The notes under the pieces were generated by a model. That model ran no database searches and was not told where the DNA came from. It saw only the letters and a list, made by a program, of their open reading frames with translations. A DNA stretch of 16,899 nt from Bacillota bacterium (GTDB lineage Bacteria > Bacillota > Desulfotomaculia > Desulfotomaculales > JAJYZD01), in assembly GCA_021800315.1 (NCBI GenBank), contig JAJYZD010000058.1, positions 1 through 16,899 of the forward strand, given 5' to 3'. Position numbers and translations under genes: made by a program. Below, one piece after another: positions 6,866 through 14,119 of the stretch. Position 1 is the stretch's first letter. Each line of letters starts with the position of its first letter.

Positions 6866-7714
6866 TCAGTCCCTCTTCCCTTCCGGGACCGCCGTCTCCC
6901 GGATCAAGGCCTCGATCCCGGCCAGCAGCTCGGGAATTTTCTCCTTATTGCGCCACATACTGTACAACATGGTGTGTCTGTATGCGTGAGCCATTTTGTT
7001 CCTGAAGCTGATGACGTCTTTCCATCCGATCTCAGGGTGGCTCTCCCTGAACACAGGATCCAGTCTGTTCGCGTTTTCACCAATCTCCTCCAGGAGTTTC
7101 CCCACTACCAGCTGCTTGTCCCTATTCCCGGCAAAGTCCTCATAGGTCAACTCCGCCGTGGTCTGGAGAAGATACCGACAGTCGTCCCGCATATGGAAAA
7201 GATAAAGGTCTAGTTTCTTGACCCCCTTGGACTTTTGGGTCACCGTCCCGGCGGAACCCGGCGGCTTCTTTACCGTTTCACCCGGGTCCGGTGCTTTATC
7301 GGCGGTGCTCCGCGAATCACCCGGGCGGCTACCGTAGGATGCCCCCGTTTCCCTCAGGAGACATGGTTCGGACGGGTACATATAAACGATCACCCGGCTG
7401 TTGACGACATCGTCTCTGATATAGGGGTCGAGATCTTCCTTGTCTACAAGGTCGACTTTACAGTGTAGCATTTCCGCCAGGGCTTCCTCCATGGTGAACA
7501 GGCTCAGCCGGTCGAACCAGACATAGCCCTTGGCCGGAGTATCCGGCAGGAACTCCACCAGCACGTCCACGTCGCTCCGGGTATGGTCGAAGTCACTCCG
7601 TGTAACTGACCCGAAGAAGGATAGTTCGGCTATGCGGTAGATTTCGCAAAGCCGGTGAAGGGCCTTTTCGTCAAATGAAACCGGAAACTTACCGGTGACT
7701 GGAGCCTCCGCCAT
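6866..7714 (-). CDS. Fused MNT nucleotidyltransferase-HepT (HEPN) protein, MntA-HepT toxin-antitoxin type
   Basis: The 282-residue protein joins two domains usually encoded by adjacent genes. Residues ~10-113 are a minimal nucleotidyltransferase: FFGSVTRSDF at 33-42 (G35, S36, R39), the catalytic pair in SDVD (D48, D50) and a third acidic residue in KVDLVD (D88). Residues ~114-167 are a Ser/Gly/Pro/Lys-rich linker. Residues ~168-273 are a HepT/DUF86 domain whose RNKMAHAY (R238, H243, Y245) fits the R-x4-H-x-Y RNase motif. In characterised two-gene systems MntA adds AMP to the HepT motif tyrosine and silences the toxin. Here antitoxin and toxin would act in cis. The ATG at 7714 has GGGGTGGGG upstream; the longer frame from 7831 starts inside a terminator. 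A GTG (codon 158, in the linker) could start the HepT half alone. It could also be a retired or sequencing-joined pair. Confidence 0.87.
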   Translation of the reverse strand: MAEAPVTGKFPVSFDEKALHRLCEIYRIAELSFFGSVTRSDFDHTRSDVDVLVEFLPDTPAKGYVWFDRLSLFTMEEALAEMLHCKVDLVDKEDLDPYIRDDVVNSRVIVYMYPSEPCLLRETGASYGSRPGDSRSTADKAPDPGETVKKPPGSAGTVTQKSKGVKKLDLYLFHMRDDCRYLLQTTAELTYEDFAGNRDKQLVVGKLLEEIGENANRLDPVFRESHPEIGWKDVISFRNKMAHAYRHTMLYSMWRNKEKIPELLAGIEALIRETAVPEGKRD

Positions 7715-7760
7715 AAGCCCCACCCCAAACGCAAAAATCTCATCCCTGCATCCTGCCAAT

Positions 7761-7769
7761 ATATTACCA
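7761..7769 (-). promoter_or_regulatory. Possible extended -10 promoter of the MNT-HepT gene
   Basis: TGGTAATAT on the minus strand resembles an extended -10 box (TGn before TAATAT). It lies about 47 bp upstream of the chosen ATG and after the terminator of the preceding gene. No good -35 box is visible at the expected distance. Confidence 0.35.
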
Positions 7770-7819
7770 TGAAAGCCGGCAGTCTTCCACCGCGTCATCC
7801 CGGCATCCCCTGTCGCGAG

Positions 7820-7854
7820 AAAAGGCGCCACCCGTTTTTTCGGCGGGTGGCGCC
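7820..7854 (-). terminator. Intrinsic terminator of the SLH-domain gene
   Basis: GGCGCCACCCG (7824-7834) and CGGGTGGCGCC (7844-7854) form a perfect 11-bp stem with a 9-base loop. On the minus strand the stem is followed by TTTT. It lies 29 bp after the stop codon of the SLH protein and separates that gene from the MNT-HepT gene. Confidence 0.88.
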
Positions 7855-7883
7855 CACGGTAACGGCGGACGGAAACTCGGGGA

Positions 7884-8774
7884 TCAATCGGTGGACAGAA
7901 CCTTGAGGTAAATCACCTCGTAACCGCTCCGGCCCCCCAGTTGGGCCACACCCACCCGCACCTTTTGCCCCAGGTAGCTGTCCACGTCCAAGCCGGGGGC
8001 CAACAGAAGCGGTACCGGTGTATCCTGGGACACGGCCCCCACCTGGGAGTCGAAAACCAGGCTGTCGTAAGGGGCCCCGGTCACCGGACTCCCTGTCACC
8101 CAGGCCGTGCCGAACTCGACTCCGAAACTGGAGGTGGCCAGCGTCTCCAGACTGCCCGGCAGCTTCACCTCGAACAAGGCGTTGTCCAGTAAAAGGGCCA
8201 ACTGTCCCATGGTGAGGGTCGCGTCCGGTTGGAAGCCCTGCGCGTCGATCAGGCCCACCTGGGCGGCGGTGCGGACGACCGTGGAAACGTCGAAACCGTT
8301 GACTCCTTGCCCGTAATACAGGGCGCTCATGATGGAACGGACGGCCTCAGCCTGGGTGACGGAGCCGGCGGGCGAAAACACCCCGTTATGGCCCTGCATT
8401 ATATTCAGTTCGTCCAGCAGGTTCACTTCGCCGGACAACAGCGATCCCGCCTTGACATCCGAATACATGGTCGGCCCCTCGGCCGCCGGGACCAGGTTGC
8501 CCAACTGCACCATCCTGATCAGGGTTTCCGCCAGGTAAGTCCGGCTAACCCGGTTGTTGACGGGGTATACGCCGTAGACGCCCTGAAGGACGCCGATAGC
8601 TTCCAGCCTGGTGACACTGCCATAGTAACGCGTGCCGACCAGACTGTAATTGCTCGTCCCGGTGACGGACGGGGATCCGCCCCCGACCGGTGAGGCCAGG
8701 ACAGGCCCGCTCACGGTAAGAAGCAGGTAAATCCCCATTATTGTTATAAAAAGTCCAATTTTACCGGCTTTCAT
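7884..8774 (-). CDS. Secreted S-layer homology (SLH) domain protein
   Basis: This 296-residue protein has a classic signal peptide (MKAGKIG, then ~18 hydrophobic residues, cleavage likely after PVLA near residue 27). Two or three degenerate SLH repeats follow (about residues 50-205), recognisable by NLLDELNIMQGHNGVFSPAG and SVTQAEAVRSI, and by GLIDAQGFQPDATLTMGQLA. SLH domains bind pyruvylated secondary wall polymers and hold proteins on the cell surface. The last ~80 residues are a small beta-rich domain with no recognised function. I chose the ATG at 8774 because it gives a normal signal peptide; an in-frame ATG at 8804 would add ten residues ahead of it. The gene stands alone with its own terminator, downstream of the riboflavin operon. 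SLH proteins are common in Clostridia. Confidence 0.85.
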   Translation of the reverse strand: MKAGKIGLFITIMGIYLLLTVSGPVLASPVGGGSPSVTGTSNYSLVGTRYYGSVTRLEAIGVLQGVYGVYPVNNRVSRTYLAETLIRMVQLGNLVPAAEGPTMYSDVKAGSLLSGEVNLLDELNIMQGHNGVFSPAGSVTQAEAVRSIMSALYYGQGVNGFDVSTVVRTAAQVGLIDAQGFQPDATLTMGQLALLLDNALFEVKLPGSLETLATSSFGVEFGTAWVTGSPVTGAPYDSLVFDSQVGAVSQDTPVPLLLAPGLDVDSYLGQKVRVGVAQLGGRSGYEVIYLKVLSTD

Positions 8775-8925
8775 CGTCCTGCACCGCGTCCCCCCGTTTA
8801 ACATATGCCCTGGTCAGAAGGAGTTTTTCTTGCTACCCTTCACTTCTATTGACGCAAAGCTTGAGTAAAATGTTCCTCGCGCCAGGCGGGACATTGAAAA
8901 TTTTTTCCCGCCGGTTTGCCGTCCG

Positions 8926-9966
8926 TCAGAAAATTTTGCGCAGGCGCGGGTTTTCCGTCCGGCCGGGAATGCGGCCCCGTTTGGCCACCGGCTTCCCGCC
9001 CACTTCCTTCAAATCCATCGTCATGTCGACCGGAGCGGCGCCGGAAATGTAGCTGCCCACGCCGAAAGAGTCGGCCCCGGCCGCCCCGAGCAGGCCGATG
9101 CGTTCCGGGTCGAGTCCTCCGGATACCAGGATCCGCACCTGGGGGTGGCCCGCCTGGTCCAGGCGGGCCCTGACTTCCCGGACCAGTCCGGGAGTCACGC
9201 CGCCCCGTTCCCCCGGGGTATCCAGCCGGATGGCCTGGAGTTCATCCCCGATGGCACCGGCCACGTTCAAAGCCTCTTCCGCCTCGTCCTTGAAAGTGTC
9301 CACCAGGATGACCACCGGGGAGCCCGGCGGCATGGCCGCCCGGTAGGCGTGGGCCACGCCCACCGTATCCCCGGCGATGAGAAAGGCGGCGTGGGGTACG
9401 GTCCCCACCGGTTCCAGGCCCGCCAGCCTGGCACCGATGATACAGCTGGCCCCGTCGGCTCCTCCGACCACGGCCGCCCGTTCCATGACCGGAGCCACCG
9501 CCGGGTGGACATGACGCGCTCCGAAACAGATTATCCTTTTGTCGCCGGCCGCCGCGCGGCAGCTGGCCGCCGCGCCCGCCCAGCCGCTGGAGGAAGCCAG
9601 GATGCCCAAAAGGGCGGTTTCGAACTGGGCGAACCGGTCATAAGGACCGGTAAGACGCATGACCACCTCGCGCGGGGCAAAATCGGCCCCTTCCGGCAGG
9701 GCCCATACCTCCACCCCCCGTCCGGCCAACAGGGCGGCGGCCTCTTCCACCCCGGCGAGCATTCCTTCCCGTGAGGCGAAGACCTCGGCCGTTACGACCT
9801 GCCCGGACAATCCCAGGTGCCTCAGGATCTCCAACGCCTTTATGAAATAGATGTCGGTGGTCAGCCCGGTGAGGATCTCCTCGTGGCTGGCCGAGAACAG
9901 GCGACCCGGGGAGGGAGCCGGGAGCGACGCCACTTCCTTGAGACTGTCGATTACCTTGCGCTCCAC
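8926..9966 (-). CDS. Nicotinate phosphoribosyltransferase, short (archaeal/Thermus-like) type
   Basis: This cytoplasmic enzyme would convert nicotinate plus PRPP (with ATP) to nicotinate mononucleotide in NAD salvage. Its 346 residues match the short form of the family. Evidence includes an N-terminal GLTTDIYFIKALEIL segment, the central RHVHPAVAPVMERAAVVGG and VDTFKDEAEEAL stretches, and the phosphate-binding ILVSGGLDPERI and GADSFGVGSYISG near the end of a type II PRTase barrel like that of NadC. The GTG start at 9966 follows AAAGGGG; the longer open frame runs back into ribH and is rejected. It lies only 20 bp after ribH with no terminator between, so it is probably the last gene of the riboflavin operon and subject to FMN control. 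A quinolinate PRTase is less likely given the TDIYF-type N-terminus. Confidence 0.88.
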   Translation of the reverse strand: MERKVIDSLKEVASLPAPSPGRLFSASHEEILTGLTTDIYFIKALEILRHLGLSGQVVTAEVFASREGMLAGVEEAAALLAGRGVEVWALPEGADFAPREVVMRLTGPYDRFAQFETALLGILASSSGWAGAAASCRAAAGDKRIICFGARHVHPAVAPVMERAAVVGGADGASCIIGARLAGLEPVGTVPHAAFLIAGDTVGVAHAYRAAMPPGSPVVILVDTFKDEAEEALNVAGAIGDELQAIRLDTPGERGGVTPGLVREVRARLDQAGHPQVRILVSGGLDPERIGLLGAAGADSFGVGSYISGAAPVDMTMDLKEVGGKPVAKRGRIPGRTENPRLRKIF

Positions 9967-9986
9967 CTGACAAACCCCTTTCCAGG

Positions 9987-10457
9987 CTAAATGGACATGG
10001 CCCGCAGCAGGTTGGCCATCTCGACGGCGGTTACCGCGGCGTCCCATCCCTTGTTTCCACCCTTGGTCCCGGCCCGTTCGATGGCCTGCTCCAGCGTATC
10101 CGCGGTTATGACGCCGAAAACGGTCGGCACGCCCGACTCCAGGCCGATCTTGGCCACGCCCTTGGCCACTTCCCCCGCCACGTAATCAAAGTGGGGGGTG
10201 GCCCCCCGGATGACGGCCCCCAGGCAGACAACGGCGCTGTAACGCCCGGTCAACACCATCTGCCGCGCCACCAGCGGTATTTCAAAAGCTCCCGGCACCC
10301 AGGCCAGTTCGATCCCTTCTTCGTCCACCCCGTGTCTCTTCAGAGCGTCCAAGGCTCCGGACAGGAGCTTTCCGGTAATGAACTCGTTAAAGCGGCCCAC
10401 CACCAGGCCGAAGCGTAAACCTTCCCCGACTAGGTGGCCCTCGTAAACTTTCGTCAT
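9987..10457 (-). CDS. ribH: 6,7-dimethyl-8-ribityllumazine synthase
   Basis: RibH condenses 5-amino-6-ribitylaminouracil with 3,4-dihydroxy-2-butanone 4-phosphate, the penultimate step of riboflavin synthesis, and usually forms 60-subunit capsids or pentamers. The 156-residue protein has all the expected sites: F23-N24 in GRFNEFIT, the WVPGAFEIP loop (residues 53-61), GAVIRGATPHFDYV with the catalytic H89, and R128 with GTKGGNKG for phosphate binding. The ATG at 10457 has a GAAGGAGAT site; a TTG seven codons earlier overlaps that site and is rejected. It lies 32 bp after ribBA and 20 bp before the nicotinate phosphoribosyltransferase gene, inside the FMN-riboswitch operon. Confidence 0.97.
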   Translation of the reverse strand: MTKVYEGHLVGEGLRFGLVVGRFNEFITGKLLSGALDALKRHGVDEEGIELAWVPGAFEIPLVARQMVLTGRYSAVVCLGAVIRGATPHFDYVAGEVAKGVAKIGLESGVPTVFGVITADTLEQAIERAGTKGGNKGWDAAVTAVEMANLLRAMSI

Positions 10458-10489
10458 CTCTTTTATCTCCTTCTCCAATCTTCCGGGTC

Positions 10490-11692
10490 CTAGTTGACGT
10501 GCAACAGGTGACCGAGTTTATCCTGCTTGGTAGCCAGGTAAAACCGGTTGTGCGGGTTGGGCTTTATCTCCAGGGGCACCCTCTCCAGCACCTGCAGCCC
10601 ATAACCCGTAAGTCCCGCTATCTTGCGCGGGTTGTTGGTGAGAAGCCTGATCCTGGTCAGCCCCAGGTCGGCCAGGATCTGGGCGCCGATGCCGTAGTCA
10701 CGCAAATCGGCCGGGAAACCGAGCACTTCGTTGGCCTCCACCGTGTCCTTGCCCTCTTCCTGCAGCTTGTAGGCGCGGATCTTGTTCAAAAGGCCGATGC
10801 CGCGCCCTTCCTGGCGCATGTACAGCAGGACCCCGGTGCCTTCCTTTTCGATCATGGTCATGGCGCTGGCCAACTGATCCCCGCAGTCGCAACGGGTGGA
10901 ACTGAACACGTCTCCGGTGAGGCACTCGGAATGCACCCGTACCAACGGCGTTTGGGCCTTAGCGAGGTCCCCCTTGACCAGGGCGAGGTGACCCTTGCCG
11001 TCCAAAATGCTCTCATAGGCCACCGCCGTAAAGTCGCCGTAGCGGGTGGGCAGGCTGACCGCCTCTACCCGGCGGACCAGTTTCTCGGTCCGCCGCCGGT
11101 ACTGGATGAGGTCGGCGACCGTGATAATCTTCAGACCGTGCCTGCCCACGAATTCCAACAGTTCCGGCACCCGGGCCATGGTCCCGTCCTCTTTCATCAC
11201 CTCGCAGCAAATGCCGGCCGGGTAAAGGCCGGCCAGGCGGGCCAGGTCCACCGTCGCCTCGGTGTGGCCCGTCCGGGTGAGCACACCGCCTTCCCTGGCG
11301 CGCAGAGGAAAGATGTGGCCGGGCCGGCGCAGGTCGGCCGGGCCGGTAGCCGGGTTGATGACGGCCTGGACGGTGTAGGCCCGCTCAAAGGCCGATATGC
11401 CGGTGGTGGTACCCACGGCGTCCACCGAGACGGAAAAGGCGGTACCGTGCGGATCGGTGTTCTGCGAAACCATGCAGGGCAGCTCCAACTCGTCCAGGCG
11501 TCGGCCCGTAACCGGCATGCAGATCAGGCCCCGGGCGTGGGTGGCCATGAAGTTGATGGCTGCCGGCGTCACCTTTTCGGCGGCCATGATCAGGTCTCCT
11601 TCGTTTTCCCGGTCGGCGTCATCCACGACCATGATCATCCGGCCGGCCCGGATGTCCGCTATGGCCTCTTCAATGGTATTGAACATTGGCAA
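10490..11692 (-). CDS. ribBA: Bifunctional 3,4-dihydroxy-2-butanone-4-phosphate synthase / GTP cyclohydrolase II
   Basis: RibBA supplies both precursors of riboflavin. The N-terminal half (about residues 1-200) makes dihydroxybutanone phosphate from ribulose 5-phosphate and shows VVDDADRENEGDLI (R28, E29, N30, E31) and HARGLICMP. The C-terminal half opens GTP and has the zinc ligands C257, C268 and C270 in HSECLTGDVFSSTRCDCG, plus RQEGRGIGL and DLRDYGIGAQIL. Its 400 residues are the normal length for the fused enzyme. The TTG at 11692 has GGGGAG at ideal spacing; the ATG two codons later (11686) is a possible alternative start. It sits 33 bp after ribE. All catalytic residues that I can place are intact. 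Confidence 0.97.
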   Translation of the reverse strand: MPMFNTIEEAIADIRAGRMIMVVDDADRENEGDLIMAAEKVTPAAINFMATHARGLICMPVTGRRLDELELPCMVSQNTDPHGTAFSVSVDAVGTTTGISAFERAYTVQAVINPATGPADLRRPGHIFPLRAREGGVLTRTGHTEATVDLARLAGLYPAGICCEVMKEDGTMARVPELLEFVGRHGLKIITVADLIQYRRRTEKLVRRVEAVSLPTRYGDFTAVAYESILDGKGHLALVKGDLAKAQTPLVRVHSECLTGDVFSSTRCDCGDQLASAMTMIEKEGTGVLLYMRQEGRGIGLLNKIRAYKLQEEGKDTVEANEVLGFPADLRDYGIGAQILADLGLTRIRLLTNNPRKIAGLTGYGLQVLERVPLEIKPNPHNRFYLATKQDKLGHLLHVN

Positions 11693-11725
11693 GTCGCATC
11701 TCCCCGCTCTAAAATATCCGCACGT

Positions 11726-12376
11726 CTACAGGTAGCCGTGCTCCCGGAGGAAATCGCCGGTTATGGCGCTTTGACCCCGGCCGGCCCGGGAACTCACGAA
11801 CCGTTCGATGTAACGGGCCAGCACGTCCGCTTCCAGGTTCACCTTCGCCCCGTTATTCTTCCCGCCCAGCGTCGTGTTGCGGTAGGTGTGGGGAATGAGC
11901 GACACGGAAAACCAGTCTTCCCCGGTCTCCAAGACCGTCAGGCTGATCCCGTCCACCGCCACCGAACCCTTGGTGGCCACGTAGCGCAGCATTTCCCGCG
12001 GCGCGCCGATCGAGACGACCACGGCGATGTCCCGCTCCTCCTTCCCGGTAATGGTGCCCACCGCGTCGACGTGCCCGCTCACCAGGTGACCCCCGACCCG
12101 GTCCCCGAACCGCAGGGCCCGCTCCAGGTTGACCCGCTCCCCGGGCACCAGTCGTCCCAGGTTGCTCCTGTCCAGGGTTTCGGCCATAACGTCGGCCGTA
12201 AAGGACCGGCCCGCCGCGGTTACGGTCAGGCACACCCCGTTGACCGCGACCGAGTCGCCGACCCGCAGCCCGTCCGTTACAACCTCCGCCGCCACGGTCA
12301 GGCGGGCCGAGCTTGGTCCCGGAACCAGGCGCTCGATCCTACCCATCTCTTCGATCAGTCCGGTAAACACCCGCAT
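11726..12376 (-). CDS. ribE: Riboflavin synthase alpha chain
   Basis: This enzyme dismutates two 6,7-dimethyl-8-ribityllumazine molecules into riboflavin and the pyrimidine precursor, working as a trimer next to lumazine synthase. The 216-residue protein has two internal lumazine-binding repeats. The first (residues 1 to ~97) begins MRVFTGLIEEMG and contains GDSVAVNGVCLTV; the second contains GHLVSGHVDAVGTI, GSVAVDGISLTV and SVSLIPHTYRNTTL. The ATG at 12376 follows AAGGGGGGG directly and overlaps the end of ribD by 22 bp, pointing to translational coupling. The family normally spans 200-220 residues, so it is complete. The symbol ribE follows Bacillus usage; E. coli calls the same gene ribC. 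Confidence 0.97.
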   Translation of the reverse strand: MRVFTGLIEEMGRIERLVPGPSSARLTVAAEVVTDGLRVGDSVAVNGVCLTVTAAGRSFTADVMAETLDRSNLGRLVPGERVNLERALRFGDRVGGHLVSGHVDAVGTITGKEERDIAVVVSIGAPREMLRYVATKGSVAVDGISLTVLETGEDWFSVSLIPHTYRNTTLGGKNNGAKVNLEADVLARYIERFVSSRAGRGQSAITGDFLREHGYL

Positions 12377-13476
12377 CCCCCCCTTGCCGGATACCCTTCC
12401 AGGCAATAGTCCTCCCCCAGCAGCGAGAAACTGACCCGGTCCAGGCGCCAGGCGCCGGCCAGGGTCCCGGCTCCGGCGCCCCCCACCGCGGGCGGGGCCG
12501 CCGTACCCCCGATCAACAGGGGGGCGACAAACCACACCACCTTGTCCACCAGCCCCGCCGCCAGAAAGGAGTAGGAAACGGTACCGCCGCCTTCCACCAG
12601 CAGACTGGTAACCTCCCGCCGGCCCAACTCCTTAAGGAAGGCCGCCAGGTCGACCCGGGGGCCCCCGCCGGGGACCGCCAGGACCTCGGCCCCGGCCCGT
12701 TTTAGATCCGCCGTTCTTTCCCCCGGCGCATCGCCGGTGACGGCTACCAGGGTGTTTCCCGTTTCACGCAGAATCCTCGCCGCCGGCGGTGTGCGGGCGC
12801 GGGAGTCCAGGACAATCCGCAAGGGGTTCTTGCCGCCCCCTTCGGGCAGGCGGGTTGTAAGCGCCGGATCATCGGCCAGCACGGTGTTCACCCCCACCAG
12901 GATGGCGTCGTAACGGTCCCTCAGGCGGTGGGTGTATTCCCGGGCCGCCGGTCCGGTGATCCAACGGGAATCCCCGGTCCGGGTGGCGATCCTGCCGTCG
13001 AGGCTGGCGGCCGTTTTCAGCACCACGAAAGGCCGCCGGCACGTGATGTACCTGATGAACACCTCGTTTAAGCGCTCAGCCTCCCCGGCCAGCACCCCGC
13101 AGCTCACGGACACCCCCGCCCGGGCCAGTCTCTCCAGGCCCCGGCCCGCCACCCGGGGATTGGGATCCGTCATAGCCGCCACCACCCTGCTGACGCCCGC
13201 GGCCAGGACGGCGTCGGAGCAGGGACCGGTCCGGCCCGTGTGGCAGCAGGGCTCCAGGGTGACGTAGAGCGTGGCTCCCCGGGCCCTCCCGCCGGCGTCA
13301 CGGAGGGCCAGCACCTCGGCGTGCGGCCCTCCGGCCCGGTGGTGGTAGCCGCGTCCCACCACCTCGCCGCCGCCGACCACCAGCGCCCCGACCATGGGAT
13401 TGGGGCTGGTCCGCCCCATGGCCCGCGCGGCCAGTTCCAGGGCCTCGCGCATGTAGTCTTCGTCGCCCCGGTCCAA
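12355..13476 (-). CDS. ribD: Bifunctional riboflavin biosynthesis deaminase/reductase
   Basis: RibD deaminates 2,5-diamino-6-ribosylamino-pyrimidinone phosphate and then reduces the ribosyl side chain with NADPH. The 373-residue protein starts with a cytidine-deaminase-like domain: H52-A-E54 in GPHAEVL and the zinc cysteines C77 and C86 in LEPCCHTGRTGPC. The reductase domain follows from about residue 150, with VLKTAASLDGRIAT, SRWITG, LVGVNTVLADDP and LLVEGGGTVS. The TTG at 13476 lies just after GGGGGGGAG and gives the usual DRGDEDYMREALELA start; the longer frame would begin inside the leader and terminator. It is the first gene behind the FMN riboswitch and overlaps ribE by 22 bp. A flexible alanine/glycine stretch near the C-terminus is unremarkable. 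Confidence 0.96.
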   Translation of the reverse strand: MDRGDEDYMREALELAARAMGRTSPNPMVGALVVGGGEVVGRGYHHRAGGPHAEVLALRDAGGRARGATLYVTLEPCCHTGRTGPCSDAVLAAGVSRVVAAMTDPNPRVAGRGLERLARAGVSVSCGVLAGEAERLNEVFIRYITCRRPFVVLKTAASLDGRIATRTGDSRWITGPAAREYTHRLRDRYDAILVGVNTVLADDPALTTRLPEGGGKNPLRIVLDSRARTPPAARILRETGNTLVAVTGDAPGERTADLKRAGAEVLAVPGGGPRVDLAAFLKELGRREVTSLLVEGGGTVSYSFLAAGLVDKVVWFVAPLLIGGTAAPPAVGGAGAGTLAGAWRLDRVSFSLLGEDYCLEGYPARGGCGCLPD

Positions 13477-13489
13477 TGAACTCCCCCCC

Positions 13490-13521
13490 AAAAACAAGAA
13501 AGCCCGGAACCTCCAGGCTTT
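13490..13521 (-). terminator. Riboswitch-controlled intrinsic terminator before ribD
   Basis: On the minus strand AAAGCC, a T-G wobble and GGA pair with TCC and GGCTTT across a three-base loop (13499-13521), followed by CTTGTTTTT (13490-13498). It lies between the FMN aptamer and the ribD ribosome site, so FMN binding would favour termination. The run of Gs for the ribD ribosome site follows immediately. Confidence 0.85.
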
Positions 13522-13570
13522 TCGCTCAAACGTGGAAAAGACAGACCCCTGACGAGGCCTCTCCCCAACC

Positions 13571-13693
13571 ACCTTCTTCCATCCAGACTTTCACTGTCGG
13601 CCCCGGCCTCTCACCGGGTCTGCCCTTAGACGGGCTCGCGGGCTCGGCTGGTCGCCATACCGCCGGTACGGATTTGCACCAGTCCCTGAAGGT
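13571..13693 (-). ncRNA. FMN riboswitch (RFN element)
   Basis: Read on the minus strand, the conserved RFN blocks appear in order: an outer helix strand ACCTTC, then GCAAATCC, ACCGGCGGTA, AGCCCGCGAGCC, GGCAGACCCGGTGAGAGGCC, GGGGCCGACAGT, GTCTGGATGGAAGAAGG. The outer helix pairs GAAGGT (13688-13693, plus-strand reading) with ACCTTC (13571-13576). The aptamer lies between a consensus promoter and an intrinsic terminator upstream of ribD. It should shut off the rib operon when FMN is abundant. Confidence 0.97.
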
Positions 13694-13711
13694 ACTTTTT
13701 AGTTTGGTACA

Positions 13712-13740
13712 ATTATAGGGCGGGAACGGATTTTCGTCAA
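13712..13740 (-). promoter_or_regulatory. Promoter of the riboflavin operon
   Basis: TTGACG (13735-13740), a 17-base spacer and a perfect TATAAT (13712-13717) on the minus strand form a strong sigma-A promoter. Transcription should start near 13705, just before the riboswitch outer helix. Confidence 0.92.
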
Positions 13741-14062
13741 GAAGACATTTTGGGCGCGCCGCCCAAAAACCTTCTTTCAGGGGAAGGCTGCCGGGGTGCT
13801 ACGCCGGCCCGGGAGATCCCCGTCGCGGCCGGCCGCCCCTTAACGCGGCAACGCTCCCTTTTCCGGGCACGAAAAACCACTACCCCGGACAACCTCATCC
13901 GTGGCACTAAATATAGCGAAATAGGATCTTATGGTTTCGGCGTAAACCAGCCTTAAACCATGTGATACCGTGTGGTTGCAGCGTAAAACGCATCGTCCGT
14001 TGAGGTTTCCTGAAAGCCGTTTAAATTCTTCTTCACAAAATTGAGACAAAGGAGTCGCAATA
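13741..14062. other. Intergenic region with hairpins and an AT-rich, repeat-bearing right half
   Basis: No gene is supported in these ~320 bases between the rib promoter and the small plus-strand gene's promoter. Two hairpins occur on the left. TTTTGGGCG (13748-13756) pairs with CGCCCAAAA (13760-13768), immediately upstream of the rib -35 box. GCCGGCC-CGGG (13803-13813) pairs with CCCG (13819-13822) and GGCCGGC (13827-13833). From about 13900 onward the DNA becomes clearly more AT-rich than its surroundings and holds short repeats. A minus-strand frame (13840-14049) is open but has no recognisable protein features. Confidence 0.5.
13930..13987. repeat. Pair of imperfect 17-bp direct repeats, 41 bp apart
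   Basis: TATGGTTTCGGCGTAAA (13930-13946) and TGTGGTTGCAGCGTAAA (13971-13987) agree at 14 of 17 positions. Between and beside them TGGTTT and two copies of AAACCA form competing inverted repeats. The 41-bp offset is close to four helical turns, as expected for tandem protein-binding sites. They lie about 75-130 bp upstream of the small gene's promoter. Confidence 0.5.
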
Positions 14063-14091
14063 TTGTGAAAACTGTGTTTTAGACTTATAGT
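14063..14091 (+). promoter_or_regulatory. Promoter of the small plus-strand gene
   Basis: TTGTGA (14063-14068), a 17-base spacer and TATAGT (14086-14091) lie 28 bp upstream of the ATG at 14120, leaving room for the AAAGGAG ribosome site at 14104-14110. Confidence 0.7.
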
Positions 14092-14119
14092 GGATTATCC
14101 GCCAAAGGAGATAGTAGCC

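Noticed and set aside
8795..8830. CATATGTTA near the SLH gene start, resembling a sporulation sigma-K -10 box (CATAnnnTA)
   Set aside because: A single short match with a poor -35 region is expected by chance. It is not strong enough to claim sporulation control.
8885..8914. GGCGGG...CCCGCC inverted repeat after the nicotinate phosphoribosyltransferase gene, considered as an operon terminator
   Set aside because: The stem is only 6 bp with a long loop and lacks a following T-run on the minus strand.
10499..12409. Plus-strand 636-codon open frame across the rib genes
   Set aside because: It is antisense to ribBA and ribE, both of which are certain. It is a composition artefact.
13840..14049. 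Minus-strand 69-codon frame in the AT-rich intergenic region
   Set aside because: It starts with TTG without a ribosome site, has no recognisable features, and runs through repeats. It is not supported as a gene.
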